Shown: positions 9,210 through 17,686 of the stretch, piece by piece
Position numbering within the stretch: position 1 is the stretch's first letter
Layout of the letters: each line of letters begins with the position of its first letter
DNA from: Stenotrophomonas sp. 704A1
GTDB taxonomy: Bacteria > Pseudomonadota > Gammaproteobacteria > Xanthomonadales > Xanthomonadaceae
Direction of reading: 5' to 3'
Length of the DNA: 64,000 bases
Assembly (NCBI RefSeq): GCF_030549525.1
Contig: NZ_CP130831.1
Location: 769,501 to 833,500, forward strand
Translations under genes and position numbers: made by a program
Notes under the pieces: generated by a model
The model's input: the letters and a program-made list of their open reading frames with translations, nothing else
Told to the model about the DNA's origin: nothing
The model's database searches: none

Positions 9210-11726
9210 TCAGGCCTCGCGCAGGGCCATCGCCGGTGGCGTGTGCAGGATGCGCCGGGTGCCCCACCAGCCGGCCAGCAGGCTCAGCCCGATGCCGGCC
9301 GCGCCCCCCAGCAGCAGGCCGGGCCAGGGCGGCAGCAGCGCCAGCTCAAACACCTTCTGCGAGACCAGGACGCCGATCACCGCCGCTGCGCCGATCGCCA
9401 GCAGTGCCGCCAGCGCCCCCAGTGCGCCGAATTCCACCAGCACCGCACCGCGCAGCTGGCGCCGGGTCGCGCCCAGCGTGCGCAGCACCGCGCTGTCGTA
9501 GCGGCGCTCGCCGGCGGTGGCCTGCAGCGCGGCCAACAGCACCAGCACACCGGCCAGCAGGCTGAACACCATCACCAGCTGCACCGCCTGCGCCACCCGG
9601 TCCATGACCTCGCGCACCTGCGAGATCACCGCGTCCACGTCCAGCAGCGACAGGTTCGGTTGTGCCCGCACCAGCGCGCCCAGTCCGGCGGCCTGGCCCG
9701 CCGGCAGGTGGAAGGCCGACAGCAGGTTGTGCGGTGTGTCGCCCACCGCGTTCGGATTCAGCAGCACGAAGAAGTTCGGCCGGAAGGTGTTCCAGTCGGC
9801 CTTGCGCACGCTGGTGACGGTGAACTCGCGTTCCTGCTCACCCACCGCAATGCGGATGCGGTCGCCCACCGACACCCCGTAACGTTCGGCCCAGCCGGTT
9901 TCCACCGATGCCTCCGCCGCCGTGCTGCCAGGCGACCAGAAGGTCCCGGTGATCAGCGTGTTGGCCGGCGGGAAGGTGCTGCGCCAGCTGAAGTTCAACG
10001 GCCGGTTCTCGTCATCGTCATCGCGCTGGCCTTCGCCCTGGGCCGGCTGGCCGTTCTGCTCCGGCGTACGGTCCACGCGCAGCGGCGGCTTGCCGTTGAT
10101 CGCGATCAGGCGCCCGGTAGCCATCGGTTCGATGCTGGCATCGGCCGCGCCAAGGTCGCGCAGTGCCGCCAGCACGCTGTCGCGCTGCCCGGGCTGGATG
10201 TTGATCAGGAAGTAGTTGGGTGTGTCCGCGGGCAGCCGCTCGCGCCACTGCTGCAACAGGCCCGGCCCGATCACGGCCAGCAACAGCAGCGCGCACAGCG
10301 ACAGCGACAGCCCGACCAGCTGCATCACCGCCAGCAGGCGGCGCCGGGTCAACGCGGCCAGGCCCAGCCGCCAGTTGCCGTGCAGCCGGTGCTGCAGCCC
10401 GCGCAGCAGCTGCAGCAGCAGGAAGCCGGCCAGGCCGGCGACCAGGGCCAGCCCGGCCAGTCCACCCAGCACCCACAGCGCCAGTTTCAGGTCGCCGGTG
10501 ACCTGCACCGCCAGCACCAGGCTGGCGGCCAGCGCGGCCAGGTACGCCAGCAGCGAGGCCGGTGGCAGGGCGGCGAAGGAGCGGTTGAGCACGCGCATCG
10601 GCGGCACCCCGCGCAGGCGCAGCAGCGGCGGCAGGCCGAAGCCGAACAGCAGCAGCAGGCCGATGCCGGCACCGGTCAGCGCCGGCGTCGCTTCGGGCAG
10701 CGGCAGGCGCTGCGGCACCAGGCTGCCCAGTACCTGCACCAGGCCTTCCTGAGCAGCCATGCCCAGGCCGATGCCGAGCGCGCAGGCCGGCACCGCCAGC
10801 ATCAGCAGCTGCAGTGCCAGGCCCAGCAGGATGTCGCGCTGGCGCGCGCCCAGGCAGCGCAGGATCGCCACCTGGTCGATGCGGCGCAGGGCGAAGCGGT
10901 TGGCGGCCAGTGCGGTGGCCACGCCGGCCAGCAGCACCGCCAGCAGCGCGCTCAGTCCGAGGAAACGGCCCGCGAGGTCGAAGGCCTGGCGCACGCCACG
11001 CTGGGTGTCATCGATGCTGAGCAGGCGCATGCCCTTCACCTGCGGCAGCAGCCACTGCCGCAGCGCGGTGATCTGCTCGGGGGCACCGGCGAACATCAGC
11101 CGGTAGTTGATGCGGCTGCCGGGGCCGAGCAGGCCGGTGCCGTCGACGTCGGCGCGGTTGACCAGCAGGGTGGGCGACAGTGTCAGCAGGTCGCCGCCGG
11201 TGTCCGGCTCGGATTCGATGATGCCGGCGATGCGCAGCGTGCCGGCGCCGAATTCGAGTGCGTCGCCGGCTTTCAGGCCCAGTGCCTGCAGCAGGCGCGG
11301 GTCGGCGTAGGCCTGGCCCTTGGCGGGCATGCCGGCGTTTGCGATCAGCGCGCCGCCCGGGGTCGCCCGCACGCGCAGCGTACCGCGCAGGGGATACCCG
11401 GCTTCGACCGCCTTGATGCTGGCCATCTGGCTGGCGTCGCCCTGGAACAGCACGCTGCCGAAACTGGCCAGCCGCGTATGTGCCAGCCCCCGCCGTCGTG
11501 CTTCTTCGGCGAACGCAGGCGGCGCCTCCTCGCGGCCGGCCACGCCGAGGTCGCCGCCGAGCATCTCCGCCGCGCTGCCGGTCAGCGCAAGGTTGACCCG
11601 GTTGACCAGCGTGCCCACCGCGGTCATCACCGCCACCCCCAGCACCAGTGCGGCGAACACGGTCAGCAGGTCGCCGGCCAGCGCCTCGCGGCGCAGCGCG
11701 CGCCACGCGTGCCGCAGCAGGTTCAT
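9210..11726 (-). CDS. ABC transporter permease, YbbP-like (FtsX/MacB fold)
   Basis: An 838-residue permease with a duplicated FtsX-type layout: an N-terminal helix (VFAALVLGVAVMTAVGTLV), a large periplasmic domain, a helix bundle with LRCLGARQRDILLGLALQLL, a second periplasmic domain (around residues 480-680) and a C-terminal bundle containing LRTLGATRRQLRGAVLVEFG. The ATG at 11726 overlaps the stop of the ATPase gene by 4 bp. With the adjacent ATPase and divergent tesA this is the YbbA-YbbP/TesA arrangement of enterobacteria, thought to deal with lipids or hydrophobic compounds. Confidence 0.88.
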   Translation of the reverse strand: MNLLRHAWRALRREALAGDLLTVFAALVLGVAVMTAVGTLVNRVNLALTGSAAEMLGGDLGVAGREEAPPAFAEEARRRGLAHTRLASFGSVLFQGDASQMASIKAVEAGYPLRGTLRVRATPGGALIANAGMPAKGQAYADPRLLQALGLKAGDALEFGAGTLRIAGIIESEPDTGGDLLTLSPTLLVNRADVDGTGLLGPGSRINYRLMFAGAPEQITALRQWLLPQVKGMRLLSIDDTQRGVRQAFDLAGRFLGLSALLAVLLAGVATALAANRFALRRIDQVAILRCLGARQRDILLGLALQLLMLAVPACALGIGLGMAAQEGLVQVLGSLVPQRLPLPEATPALTGAGIGLLLLFGFGLPPLLRLRGVPPMRVLNRSFAALPPASLLAYLAALAASLVLAVQVTGDLKLALWVLGGLAGLALVAGLAGFLLLQLLRGLQHRLHGNWRLGLAALTRRRLLAVMQLVGLSLSLCALLLLAVIGPGLLQQWRERLPADTPNYFLINIQPGQRDSVLAALRDLGAADASIEPMATGRLIAINGKPPLRVDRTPEQNGQPAQGEGQRDDDDENRPLNFSWRSTFPPANTLITGTFWSPGSTAAEASVETGWAERYGVSVGDRIRIAVGEQEREFTVTSVRKADWNTFRPNFFVLLNPNAVGDTPHNLLSAFHLPAGQAAGLGALVRAQPNLSLLDVDAVISQVREVMDRVAQAVQLVMVFSLLAGVLVLLAALQATAGERRYDSAVLRTLGATRRQLRGAVLVEFGALGALAALLAIGAAAVIGVLVSQKVFELALLPPWPGLLLGGAAGIGLSLLAGWWGTRRILHTPPAMALREA

Positions 11727-12451
11727 GCCTCGGCCCCGTGCTGCACCGCCTGCAGGCGGCCGTTGTCGATGCGGTGGATGTGCTGGCAACGCTGCGCCAG
11801 GCGCAGGTCGTGGGTCACCAGGACCAGGGTGGTGCCGCTGCCGGCGTTGAGCTCGAACAGCAGGTCGCTGATGTGCTGGCCGGTGGCCTGGTCCAGCGAG
11901 CCGGTGGGCTCATCGGCGAACAGGATGCGCGGGCGGGTGACGAAGGCGCGGGCCAGGGCCACGCGCTGCTGCTCGCCACCGGACAGCTGCCGCGGATAGT
12001 GGCGGGCACGATGGGACAGGCCGACCTGGGCCAGCACCTGTTCCACCCGGGCACGGTCCTCGCGCCCGGCCAGTTCCAGCGGCAGCGCCACGTTCTCAGC
12101 GGCGGTCAGCGCCGGCAGCAGGTGGAAGCTCTGGAACACGAAGCCGACCTCGCGTGCGCGCAGCTGCGCGCGCGCTTCCTCATCCAGCCCCCCCAGATCC
12201 TGGCCGGCCAGCGCGATGCGGCCACGACTGGGCAGGTCCAGCCCGGCCAGCAGGCCGAGCAGGGTGGTCTTGCCGGAACCGGACGCGCCGACGATGGCCA
12301 CGCTGGTCCCTTCATGGACGGTCAGGGTGATGTTGTCCAGTATGTGGACTTCACCCTCCGGGCCATGCACGGATTTGCCGACCTGCTCGACGGCGATGGC
12401 GACGGGCGCGCTGCGGGGGGACAGGCTGTCGATGAGGAGACTCCAATGCAC
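11723..12451 (-). CDS. ABC transporter ATP-binding protein, YbbA-like
   Basis: Cytoplasmic ATPase partner of the YbbP-like permease (LolD/MacB type). Walker A GASGSGKTTLLG, Q-loop FVFQSFHLLPALTA, signature LSGGEQQRVALARA, Walker B ILFADEPTGSLD and the switch His in LVTHD are all present. The start is uncertain: in-frame GTG codons lie at 12451 and 12472, neither with a clear ribosome-binding site, and both overlap the divergent tesA start. The family similarity begins only at AVEQVGKSVH, about ten residues further in. Its stop is fused to the permease start (ATGA). Confidence 0.9.
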   Translation of the reverse strand: MHWSLLIDSLSPRSAPVAIAVEQVGKSVHGPEGEVHILDNITLTVHEGTSVAIVGASGSGKTTLLGLLAGLDLPSRGRIALAGQDLGGLDEEARAQLRAREVGFVFQSFHLLPALTAAENVALPLELAGREDRARVEQVLAQVGLSHRARHYPRQLSGGEQQRVALARAFVTRPRILFADEPTGSLDQATGQHISDLLFELNAGSGTTLVLVTHDLRLAQRCQHIHRIDNGRLQAVQHGAEA

Positions 12452-13090
12452 GGGATGGGATGGAGCCGGCACGCCGGCACGATGATGGGGCTGCTGCTAG
12501 GGTTGCTGCTGTTGCCGGCGCTGGCCTGTGCCAAAGGTCCAGCCGGCACCGTGCTGGTGCTCGGCGACAGCCTCAGTGCTGCCCACAATATCCCGGCCGA
12601 TGCCGGCTGGGTCAGCCTGCTGCAGCAGCGGGTCAGGCAGCAGTCGAAAACCCCGCCGCGGGTGGTCAACGCCAGCATGAGCGGGGAAACCACCGCCGGT
12701 GCGCTGACCCGCCTGCCGGGCCTGCTGGCGAAGGAGAAGCCGACGGTGGTGATCATCGCGCTGGGCGGCAATGACGCGCTGCGCGGGCTGACCCCGGCGC
12801 AGGTGCAGGGCAACCTTGAAAAGATGGTGCAGGCCAGCCAGAAGGCCGGCGCGAAGGTGCTGCTGCTCGGCATCGACGTGCCGCCCAACTACGGCCCGGG
12901 CTACCGGCAGCGGCTGGCGGCGGCCTACCGCGCGCTGGCGACGCAGTACAAGGTGCCGCTGCTGCCGTTCCTGCTGGAGGGCGTGGCCCTGCAGCCCGGG
13001 CTGATGCAGGCCGACGGTCTGCATCCGACCGCGCAGGCCCAGCCGAAGGTGCTGGACAACGTCTGGCCGCTGCTGAAACCCCTGTTGTGA
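12446..13090 (+). CDS. tesA: Arylesterase / acyl-CoA thioesterase I (SGNH hydrolase)
   Basis: Periplasmic multifunctional esterase (thioesterase, arylesterase, lysophospholipase), 214 residues. A signal peptide ends near LALACA. Block I is VLVLGDSLSAAH with the nucleophile at Ser42; the oxyanion Asn is in IALGGNDALRG and the Asp/His pair is DGLHP (about 190 and 193). The start at 12446 follows GAGGAGA; ATG codons at 12455 and 12482 are possible. Divergent from the YbbA-like ATPase, with start regions touching, as in E. coli. Confidence 0.92.
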   Translation: MHGMGWSRHAGTMMGLLLGLLLLPALACAKGPAGTVLVLGDSLSAAHNIPADAGWVSLLQQRVRQQSKTPPRVVNASMSGETTAGALTRLPGLLAKEKPTVVIIALGGNDALRGLTPAQVQGNLEKMVQASQKAGAKVLLLGIDVPPNYGPGYRQRLAAAYRALATQYKVPLLPFLLEGVALQPGLMQADGLHPTAQAQPKVLDNVWPLLKPLL

Positions 13091-13177
13091 ATCTTTTTTC
13101 AGCCGCTTGACGGAACTTCACATCGCGTCCACCGTCGATCGGGCATGTTTCACAAAGCTGAAGAAAGAGGGACTCTC

Positions 13178-13891
13178 ATGCGTCAGACGAAAGAGACTTC
13201 CGGCCTGGTGCTGGTGGTCGAGGACAACCGCAACATCTCCGAGATGATCGGCGAATACCTGGAAGGCCGTGGCTTCGAGGTGGACTATGCGCAGGATGGC
13301 CTGGACGGCTACCGTCTGGCCGCCGAGAACAGTTACGACGTGGTCGTGCTGGACCTGATGCTGCCGCGGCTGGATGGCATCGAAGTGTGCCGCCGGCTGC
13401 GCAACGATGCGCGCAAGTCGACCCCGGTGCTGATGCTTACCGCACGCGACACGCTGGACGACAAGCTCACCGGCCTCGGTTTCGGCGCCGATGACTATCT
13501 GACCAAGCCGTTCGCGATCCAGGAACTGGAAGCGCGCCTGCGCGCCCTGATCCGGCGTGAACGCCGCCAGGTCGGTTCGGAAGTGCTCAAGGTCGCCGAC
13601 CTCGTGCTCGATCCGGTCAGCATGCGCGCCACCCGTGCCGGTACCGAACTGCAGCTGTCGCCGATCGGCCTGCGCCTGCTGACCATCCTGATGCGCGAAT
13701 CGCCGCGCGTGGTCACCCGCCAGGAAATCGAACGCGAGATCTGGGGCAACGGCCTGCCCGATTCGGACACCCTGCGCAGCCATCTGTACAACCTGCGCAA
13801 GATCATCGACAAGCCGTTCGACCGGCCGCTGCTGCATACCGTGCAGAGCGCGGGGTATCGCATCGCCGATATCGCCCAGCCGATGGCCTGA
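13178..13891 (+). CDS. OmpR/PhoB-family response regulator
   Basis: A 237-residue transcription factor: receiver domain (residues 9-122) with acidic pair ED, phospho-acceptor Asp59 in VVLDLMLP and Lys in LTKPFA, then a winged-helix domain (about 135-230) ending in the LHTVQSAGYRI wing. The ATG at 13178 follows AAGAGG; an upstream in-frame start at 13145 lacks support. The partner sensor kinase begins 150 bp downstream. The inducing signal is not evident; the pair was compared by memory with known Xanthomonas and Stenotrophomonas systems, but no assignment is safe. Confidence 0.92.
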   Translation: MRQTKETSGLVLVVEDNRNISEMIGEYLEGRGFEVDYAQDGLDGYRLAAENSYDVVVLDLMLPRLDGIEVCRRLRNDARKSTPVLMLTARDTLDDKLTGLGFGADDYLTKPFAIQELEARLRALIRRERRQVGSEVLKVADLVLDPVSMRATRAGTELQLSPIGLRLLTILMRESPRVVTRQEIEREIWGNGLPDSDTLRSHLYNLRKIIDKPFDRPLLHTVQSAGYRIADIAQPMA

Positions 13892-14041
13892 GCGTCGTCG
13901 TGCCGGCGCAGCAGCAGCACCGGCACGGTCGTGGTCGGCAGGGCAGGGGTGACGGACTGGAATGCCAGGCTGTCACCCGCCATGCACGATCACGGCACAG
14001 CGCGCTGCCTATAATCGCAGCGCTCTGATCGGGACTCCGCA

Positions 14042-15313
14042 ATGCCGCACGGCCTGCCGCGCAAGATACGTATCGCCTTCATCCTGCAAGCGGTGTTGGC
14101 CAGCCTGGGCATCCTGCTGGGGGCCTGGCTGGTGTCGCTGGTGATCAAGCACAGCCTGGTCGGCGCCGCCCTGCGCGAAGAGGCGGCCTACTATTGGACG
14201 CTGTACGAGGCGTCGCCGGTACAGCCACCGCCCAATACCCGCAACATCCGCGGCTACCTGCTCGAACGTGGGCAGTCCAGCCTGTCGCTGCCGGCCAACC
14301 TGCGCACGCTCGAACCGGGCTTCCACGAACTGCCCGATGACGATCAGCTGGTGCTGGTCGATGCCCGCGCGCAGGGGCGGCTGTATCTGGTGTTCCTGCG
14401 CTCGCGCGCGGAAATGCTGGCGTTCTGGTTCGGCATCGTGCCGGTGCTGCTGACCCTGCTGGCGGTGTACGGCGCGTCCTGGATCACCTACCGCGCATCG
14501 AAACGCCTGGTGTCACCGGTGAACTGGCTGGCACGCCGCGTCTCGCGCTGGGACCCGGGCCACCCCGAAGCGGCCGATCTTGAACCGCACAAACTGCCGG
14601 CCGACATGCAGGGTGAGACCCGGCAGCTGGCCGCAGCGCTGCATTCGCTGGCCAACCGGGTCACCGCGCATGTGGCGCGCGAGCGCAACTTCACCCGCGA
14701 TGCCAGCCATGAACTGCGCACGCCGCTGACCGTGATCCGCGTGGCCAGCGACATGGCACTCGGCGATGATGCCCTGGAGCCCCGGCTGCGCCGCAGCCTG
14801 CAGCGCATCCAGCGCGCAGGCCGCGACATGGAGGCGGTGATCGACGCGTTCCTGATCCTGGCCCGCGAGGCGGATGTGGAACCGCAGGTCGAACTGTTCG
14901 ACGTCAACGACATCGTCCGCTATGAAGTGGACAACGCCAACGAACTGCTGGGCAGCCGGCCGGTGGCGGTGCACCTGCACAGCGAGGGGCCGGTCCAGCT
15001 GCACGCGCCGCCGCGGGTGCTGCAGGTGGTGGTCAGCAACCTGGTGCGCAACGCCTGCAGCTATACCGACGAAGGGCGCATCGACGTGTACGTGCAGCCG
15101 GACCGGGTGGTGGTGCGCGATACCGGCATCGGCATGTCCGCCGAGGCGCTGTCACGTGCCTTCGAACCGTTCTACCGTGCCGAGCCCAGCCGCCCGCAGG
15201 GCACGGGCCTGGGCCTGTCGATCGTCCGCCGCCTGTGCGACCGCTTCGGCTGGCGGGTCAACCTGGCCAGCGAACCGGGGCAGGGTACCGAAGCGACGGT
15301 GGTGTTCCGCTGA
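14042..15313 (+). CDS. Sensor histidine kinase
   Basis: A 423-residue inner-membrane kinase: TM1 about residues 11-35, a short periplasmic sensor (36-126, only ~90 residues and Pro/Leu rich), TM2 about 127-150, a HAMP-like linker, then HisKA with the phosphorylated His223 in FTRDASHELRTPLTVIR. The HATPase domain shows N box LVRNACSYT, G1 DTGIGM, F box and G2 GTGLGLSIV. It pairs with the response regulator just upstream. The small sensor domain suggests detection of a small ligand, ion or membrane state. Confidence 0.92.
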   Translation: MPHGLPRKIRIAFILQAVLASLGILLGAWLVSLVIKHSLVGAALREEAAYYWTLYEASPVQPPPNTRNIRGYLLERGQSSLSLPANLRTLEPGFHELPDDDQLVLVDARAQGRLYLVFLRSRAEMLAFWFGIVPVLLTLLAVYGASWITYRASKRLVSPVNWLARRVSRWDPGHPEAADLEPHKLPADMQGETRQLAAALHSLANRVTAHVARERNFTRDASHELRTPLTVIRVASDMALGDDALEPRLRRSLQRIQRAGRDMEAVIDAFLILAREADVEPQVELFDVNDIVRYEVDNANELLGSRPVAVHLHSEGPVQLHAPPRVLQVVVSNLVRNACSYTDEGRIDVYVQPDRVVVRDTGIGMSAEALSRAFEPFYRAEPSRPQGTGLGLSIVRRLCDRFGWRVNLASEPGQGTEATVVFR

Positions 15314-15362
15314 CGCTGAAGCCGGGTGTGCAGAGTCGAGGGAGGCGCGTCCGCAGCCTTGC

Positions 15363-16061
15363 TCAATCGCACCTCACCTTCGGTGCCAGCGCCCGGGTCC
15401 AGATCGCATAGCCGGCCGGGGTCATGTGCAGCATGTCCTCGCGGAACAGCGCGGCATCCGGCTGGCCGTCGGCGCCGAGCATCGGCGTGTAGATGTCGGT
15501 GAAACCGGTGTTGGGCAGCTTGGCCAACGCAGCCTTGATCAGCGTGTTGGCCTCCTTGATCGCCGGCAACAGGTGCGCGCGCGACGGGCTGGGCTTGATC
15601 GATACGTACTCGATGCGCGTCTGCGGCAGGTCGCGATGCACGCGCTGTACGAAGGCCACCACGTCGTCACGGACCTGGCTCGCACTGCGGCCGCTGTTGA
15701 GATCGTTGTCGCCGGCGTAGAAGAACACCTTGCACGGTGCATACGGCACCACGGCCTGCCCGGCATACCAGGTGCTGTCGCGCACTTCGGAGCCGCCGAA
15801 GCCGCGGTTGAACACCGGCTGCCCGGGGAAGTCCTCGGCCAGCGTGTCCCACATGCGGAAGGAGGAACTGCCGATGAACTCGATGCCGCCCCGCGGCGGC
15901 GGGTTGCGCCGGTCGGCCTCGGCGAAGGCGGCCATGTCGCCGGCCCAGGCCACGTTGGATACCTGCGCGGGCACCTGCGGCGGCGCCGGCGGGCTCAGCG
16001 CGTGCGCCAGCGGCGCGGCCAGCAGGCCAAGGACGATCAGGCAGGTGCGGGGGCGGGTCAT
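15363..16061 (-). CDS. Secreted SGNH/GDSL-type hydrolase
   Basis: A 232-residue exported protein (signal peptide ends near APLAHA). The SGNH blocks are modified: IEFIGSSSFRMWDTL carries the nucleophile Ser in a GSSS rather than GDS context, followed by NRGFGGSEVRD, the oxyanion block YAGDNDLNSG, and LHMTPAGYAIW with the His. This matches esterases and carbohydrate acetylesterases of the SGNH superfamily. Start 16061 follows GGAGAG; the longer frame lacks a signal peptide. Convergent with the sensor kinase, no operon partner. Substrate unknown. Confidence 0.88.
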   Translation of the reverse strand: MTRPRTCLIVLGLLAAPLAHALSPPAPPQVPAQVSNVAWAGDMAAFAEADRRNPPPRGGIEFIGSSSFRMWDTLAEDFPGQPVFNRGFGGSEVRDSTWYAGQAVVPYAPCKVFFYAGDNDLNSGRSASQVRDDVVAFVQRVHRDLPQTRIEYVSIKPSPSRAHLLPAIKEANTLIKAALAKLPNTGFTDIYTPMLGADGQPDAALFREDMLHMTPAGYAIWTRALAPKVRCD

Positions 16062-16283
16062 CGGGCTCTCCGGCAGGGCAAGGGGGTATCCATCATAGAA
16101 GCTGGGCGGGCCGCGCACTTGGCCGTACCGGGCCGTTGCTGGCAGCGGCGGGCACTGCGCGGGGTGCCGGTGCCGCCCTTGTGGCAAAATGGGGGCTGTC
16201 TGCCTACCCCTGCCCACCCATGATCCCCTGCCGTGCGTCTGAGCGGTCGCTGCGCCGCGCCCCTGTTGCTGGATGCTTCACCC

Positions 16284-16679
16284 GTGGCTGATCAGTTCGG
16301 TCATCTGCCCCGCGGCCCGCGTCGCATCTTCCAGGCCGCGCGCTGGTCCTGGCAGGGCCTGCGTGCTGCCTGGCTGCACGAGTCCTCGTTCCGGCTGGAG
16401 GTCTACCTGCTGGTGCTGCTGACCCCGCTGGCGCTGTGGCTGGGCCAGACGCCGGTCGAGCGCGCGCTGATGATCGGCTCGATGCTGCTGGTGCTGGCGA
16501 TGGAGCTGGCCAATTCGGCCATCGAAGCGGTGATCGAGCGCTACGGTGCGGAAATCCACGAACTCGCCGGTCGCGCCAAGGACATGGGTTCGGCGGCGGT
16601 ATTCGTGCTGATGATGAACGTGCTGCTGTGCTGGGGCCTGGTGCTGGTGCCACGGCTGCTGCCGGCCAGCGCCGGCTGA
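16284..16679 (+). CDS. dgkA: Diacylglycerol kinase
   Basis: Small trimeric inner-membrane kinase that recycles diacylglycerol to phosphatidic acid. The family core is present: RIFQAARWSWQGLRAAW, ESSFRLEVYLL and the active-site helix ELANSAIEAVIERYGAEIHELAGRAKD... (read with key residues E, N, E, K, D), then a third helix. There is no good ATG; GTG 16284 gives a typical 131 residues, and GTG 16233 would add 17 atypical ones. The next gene, a TerC protein, begins 29 bp later and may be co-transcribed. Confidence 0.9.
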   Translation: MADQFGHLPRGPRRIFQAARWSWQGLRAAWLHESSFRLEVYLLVLLTPLALWLGQTPVERALMIGSMLLVLAMELANSAIEAVIERYGAEIHELAGRAKDMGSAAVFVLMMNVLLCWGLVLVPRLLPASAG

Positions 16680-16708
16680 CCTTCTTTCCCCCTTGTTGAA
16701 GAGTTCCC

Positions 16709-17458
16709 ATGTCCCTTGAGTTTCTTGCCGATCCCAACGTCTGGTTGACCCTGTTCACCCTGAGCGCGCTGGAAATCGTGCTCGGCATCGACAATCTGGT
16801 GTTCATCTCCATCGCGGTCAGCAAGCTGCCGGAGCACCGTCGCCCGTTCGCGCGCCGCCTGGGCATCGCCGTGGCCTGCATCACCCGCATCGGCCTGCTG
16901 GTCTCGCTGGCCTACCTGGCGCACATGCAGGCCAATCTGTTCACCGTGGCCGGCATGGGCATCTCCATCCGCGACCTGGTGCTGATCGTTGGCGGCCTGT
17001 TCCTGATCATCAAGGGCTACATGGAGATCAGGGAAATGATCACCGGTGGCGAAGACGAGAACCCGGCCACCACCAAGACCTCGGCGGTGTTCGGCTATGT
17101 GATCGCGCAGATCGCCATCATCGACATCGTGTTCTCGCTGGACTCGGTGATCACCGCCGTCGGCATCGCCGACCACGTACCGGTGATGGTCGCGGCGATC
17201 CTGCTGTCGGTGGCGGTGATGCTGCTGGCCGCCAATCCGCTGGGCCGCTTCATCGACGCCAATCCGACCGTGAAGATGCTGGCGCTGGCCTTCATCCTGC
17301 TGATCGGTGCGGTGCTGATCCTGGACGGCCTGGACGTGCATGTGCCCAAGCCGTACATCTACGCTGCGATGGGCTTCTCGGTGCTGGTGGAGTGGTTGAA
17401 CCTGCTGATGCGCCGCCGCGCACGCGAACACCACGTGCCGGGCGCCGGCGACTGGTAA
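16709..17458 (+). CDS. TerC-family integral membrane protein
   Basis: A 249-residue protein with about seven helices and the TerC/YgdQ signatures LEIVLGIDNLVFISI near the N-terminus and IDIVFSLDSVITAVG in the middle, whose Asp residues are thought to coordinate metal. Relatives take part in metal (for example manganese) export or metal loading of secreted enzymes. A charged C-terminal tail (RRRAREHH) is probably cytoplasmic. It follows dgkA closely and is followed by a hairpin terminator. Confidence 0.9.
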   Translation: MSLEFLADPNVWLTLFTLSALEIVLGIDNLVFISIAVSKLPEHRRPFARRLGIAVACITRIGLLVSLAYLAHMQANLFTVAGMGISIRDLVLIVGGLFLIIKGYMEIREMITGGEDENPATTKTSAVFGYVIAQIAIIDIVFSLDSVITAVGIADHVPVMVAAILLSVAVMLLAANPLGRFIDANPTVKMLALAFILLIGAVLILDGLDVHVPKPYIYAAMGFSVLVEWLNLLMRRRAREHHVPGAGDW

Positions 17459-17469
17459 GCGGACCCCGA

Positions 17470-17495
17470 GAACCCCCGGCCAGCGCCGGGGGTTC
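17470..17495 (+). terminator. Hairpin terminator after the TerC gene
   Basis: An 11-bp perfect stem (GAACCCCCGGC, 17470-17480; GCCGGGGGTTC, 17485-17495) with a CAGC loop, 11 bp after the stop. The downstream T content is weak (TGCGTTGTG), so termination may be partial. Confidence 0.65.
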
Positions 17496-17518
17496 TGCGT
17501 TGTGGGCGCCGCTGCGCT

Positions 17519-17541
17519 CGCCGGGCAGGGCCCGGCGCTAC
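17519..17541. repeat. SMAG monomer
   Basis: Single palindromic unit CGCCGGGCAGGGCCCGGCG ending in CTAC (GTAG on the minus strand), in the spacer before the MFS gene. Confidence 0.75.
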
Positions 17542-17686
17542 CTCTTGCCGCAATGCCGGCCTGCACCCTCCACTTGTGAATCGGGATCAACACTGTTTTC
17601 CCGCGTGGTGGCTTACTCCCGCCCGGCAAAGCGCGCAGGCTACGCGCTCATTTTCCACAGGGCCTGCCCCCACGCAGGCAATCCCC

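Noticed and set aside
8688..11999. A 1103-residue open frame on the plus strand, and similar long frames at 1750-4074 (minus), 26334-28664 and 28613-31627 (plus)
   Set aside because: They lie antisense or out of frame to well-supported genes, are rich in Arg, Gln, Gly and His as expected from GC-rich shadow frames, and lack recognisable domains.
13178..15313. Assignment of the two-component pair to a named system such as ColRS, PhoPQ or BfmAK
   Set aside because: The kinase N-terminus and sensor region did not match any of these from memory with enough certainty.
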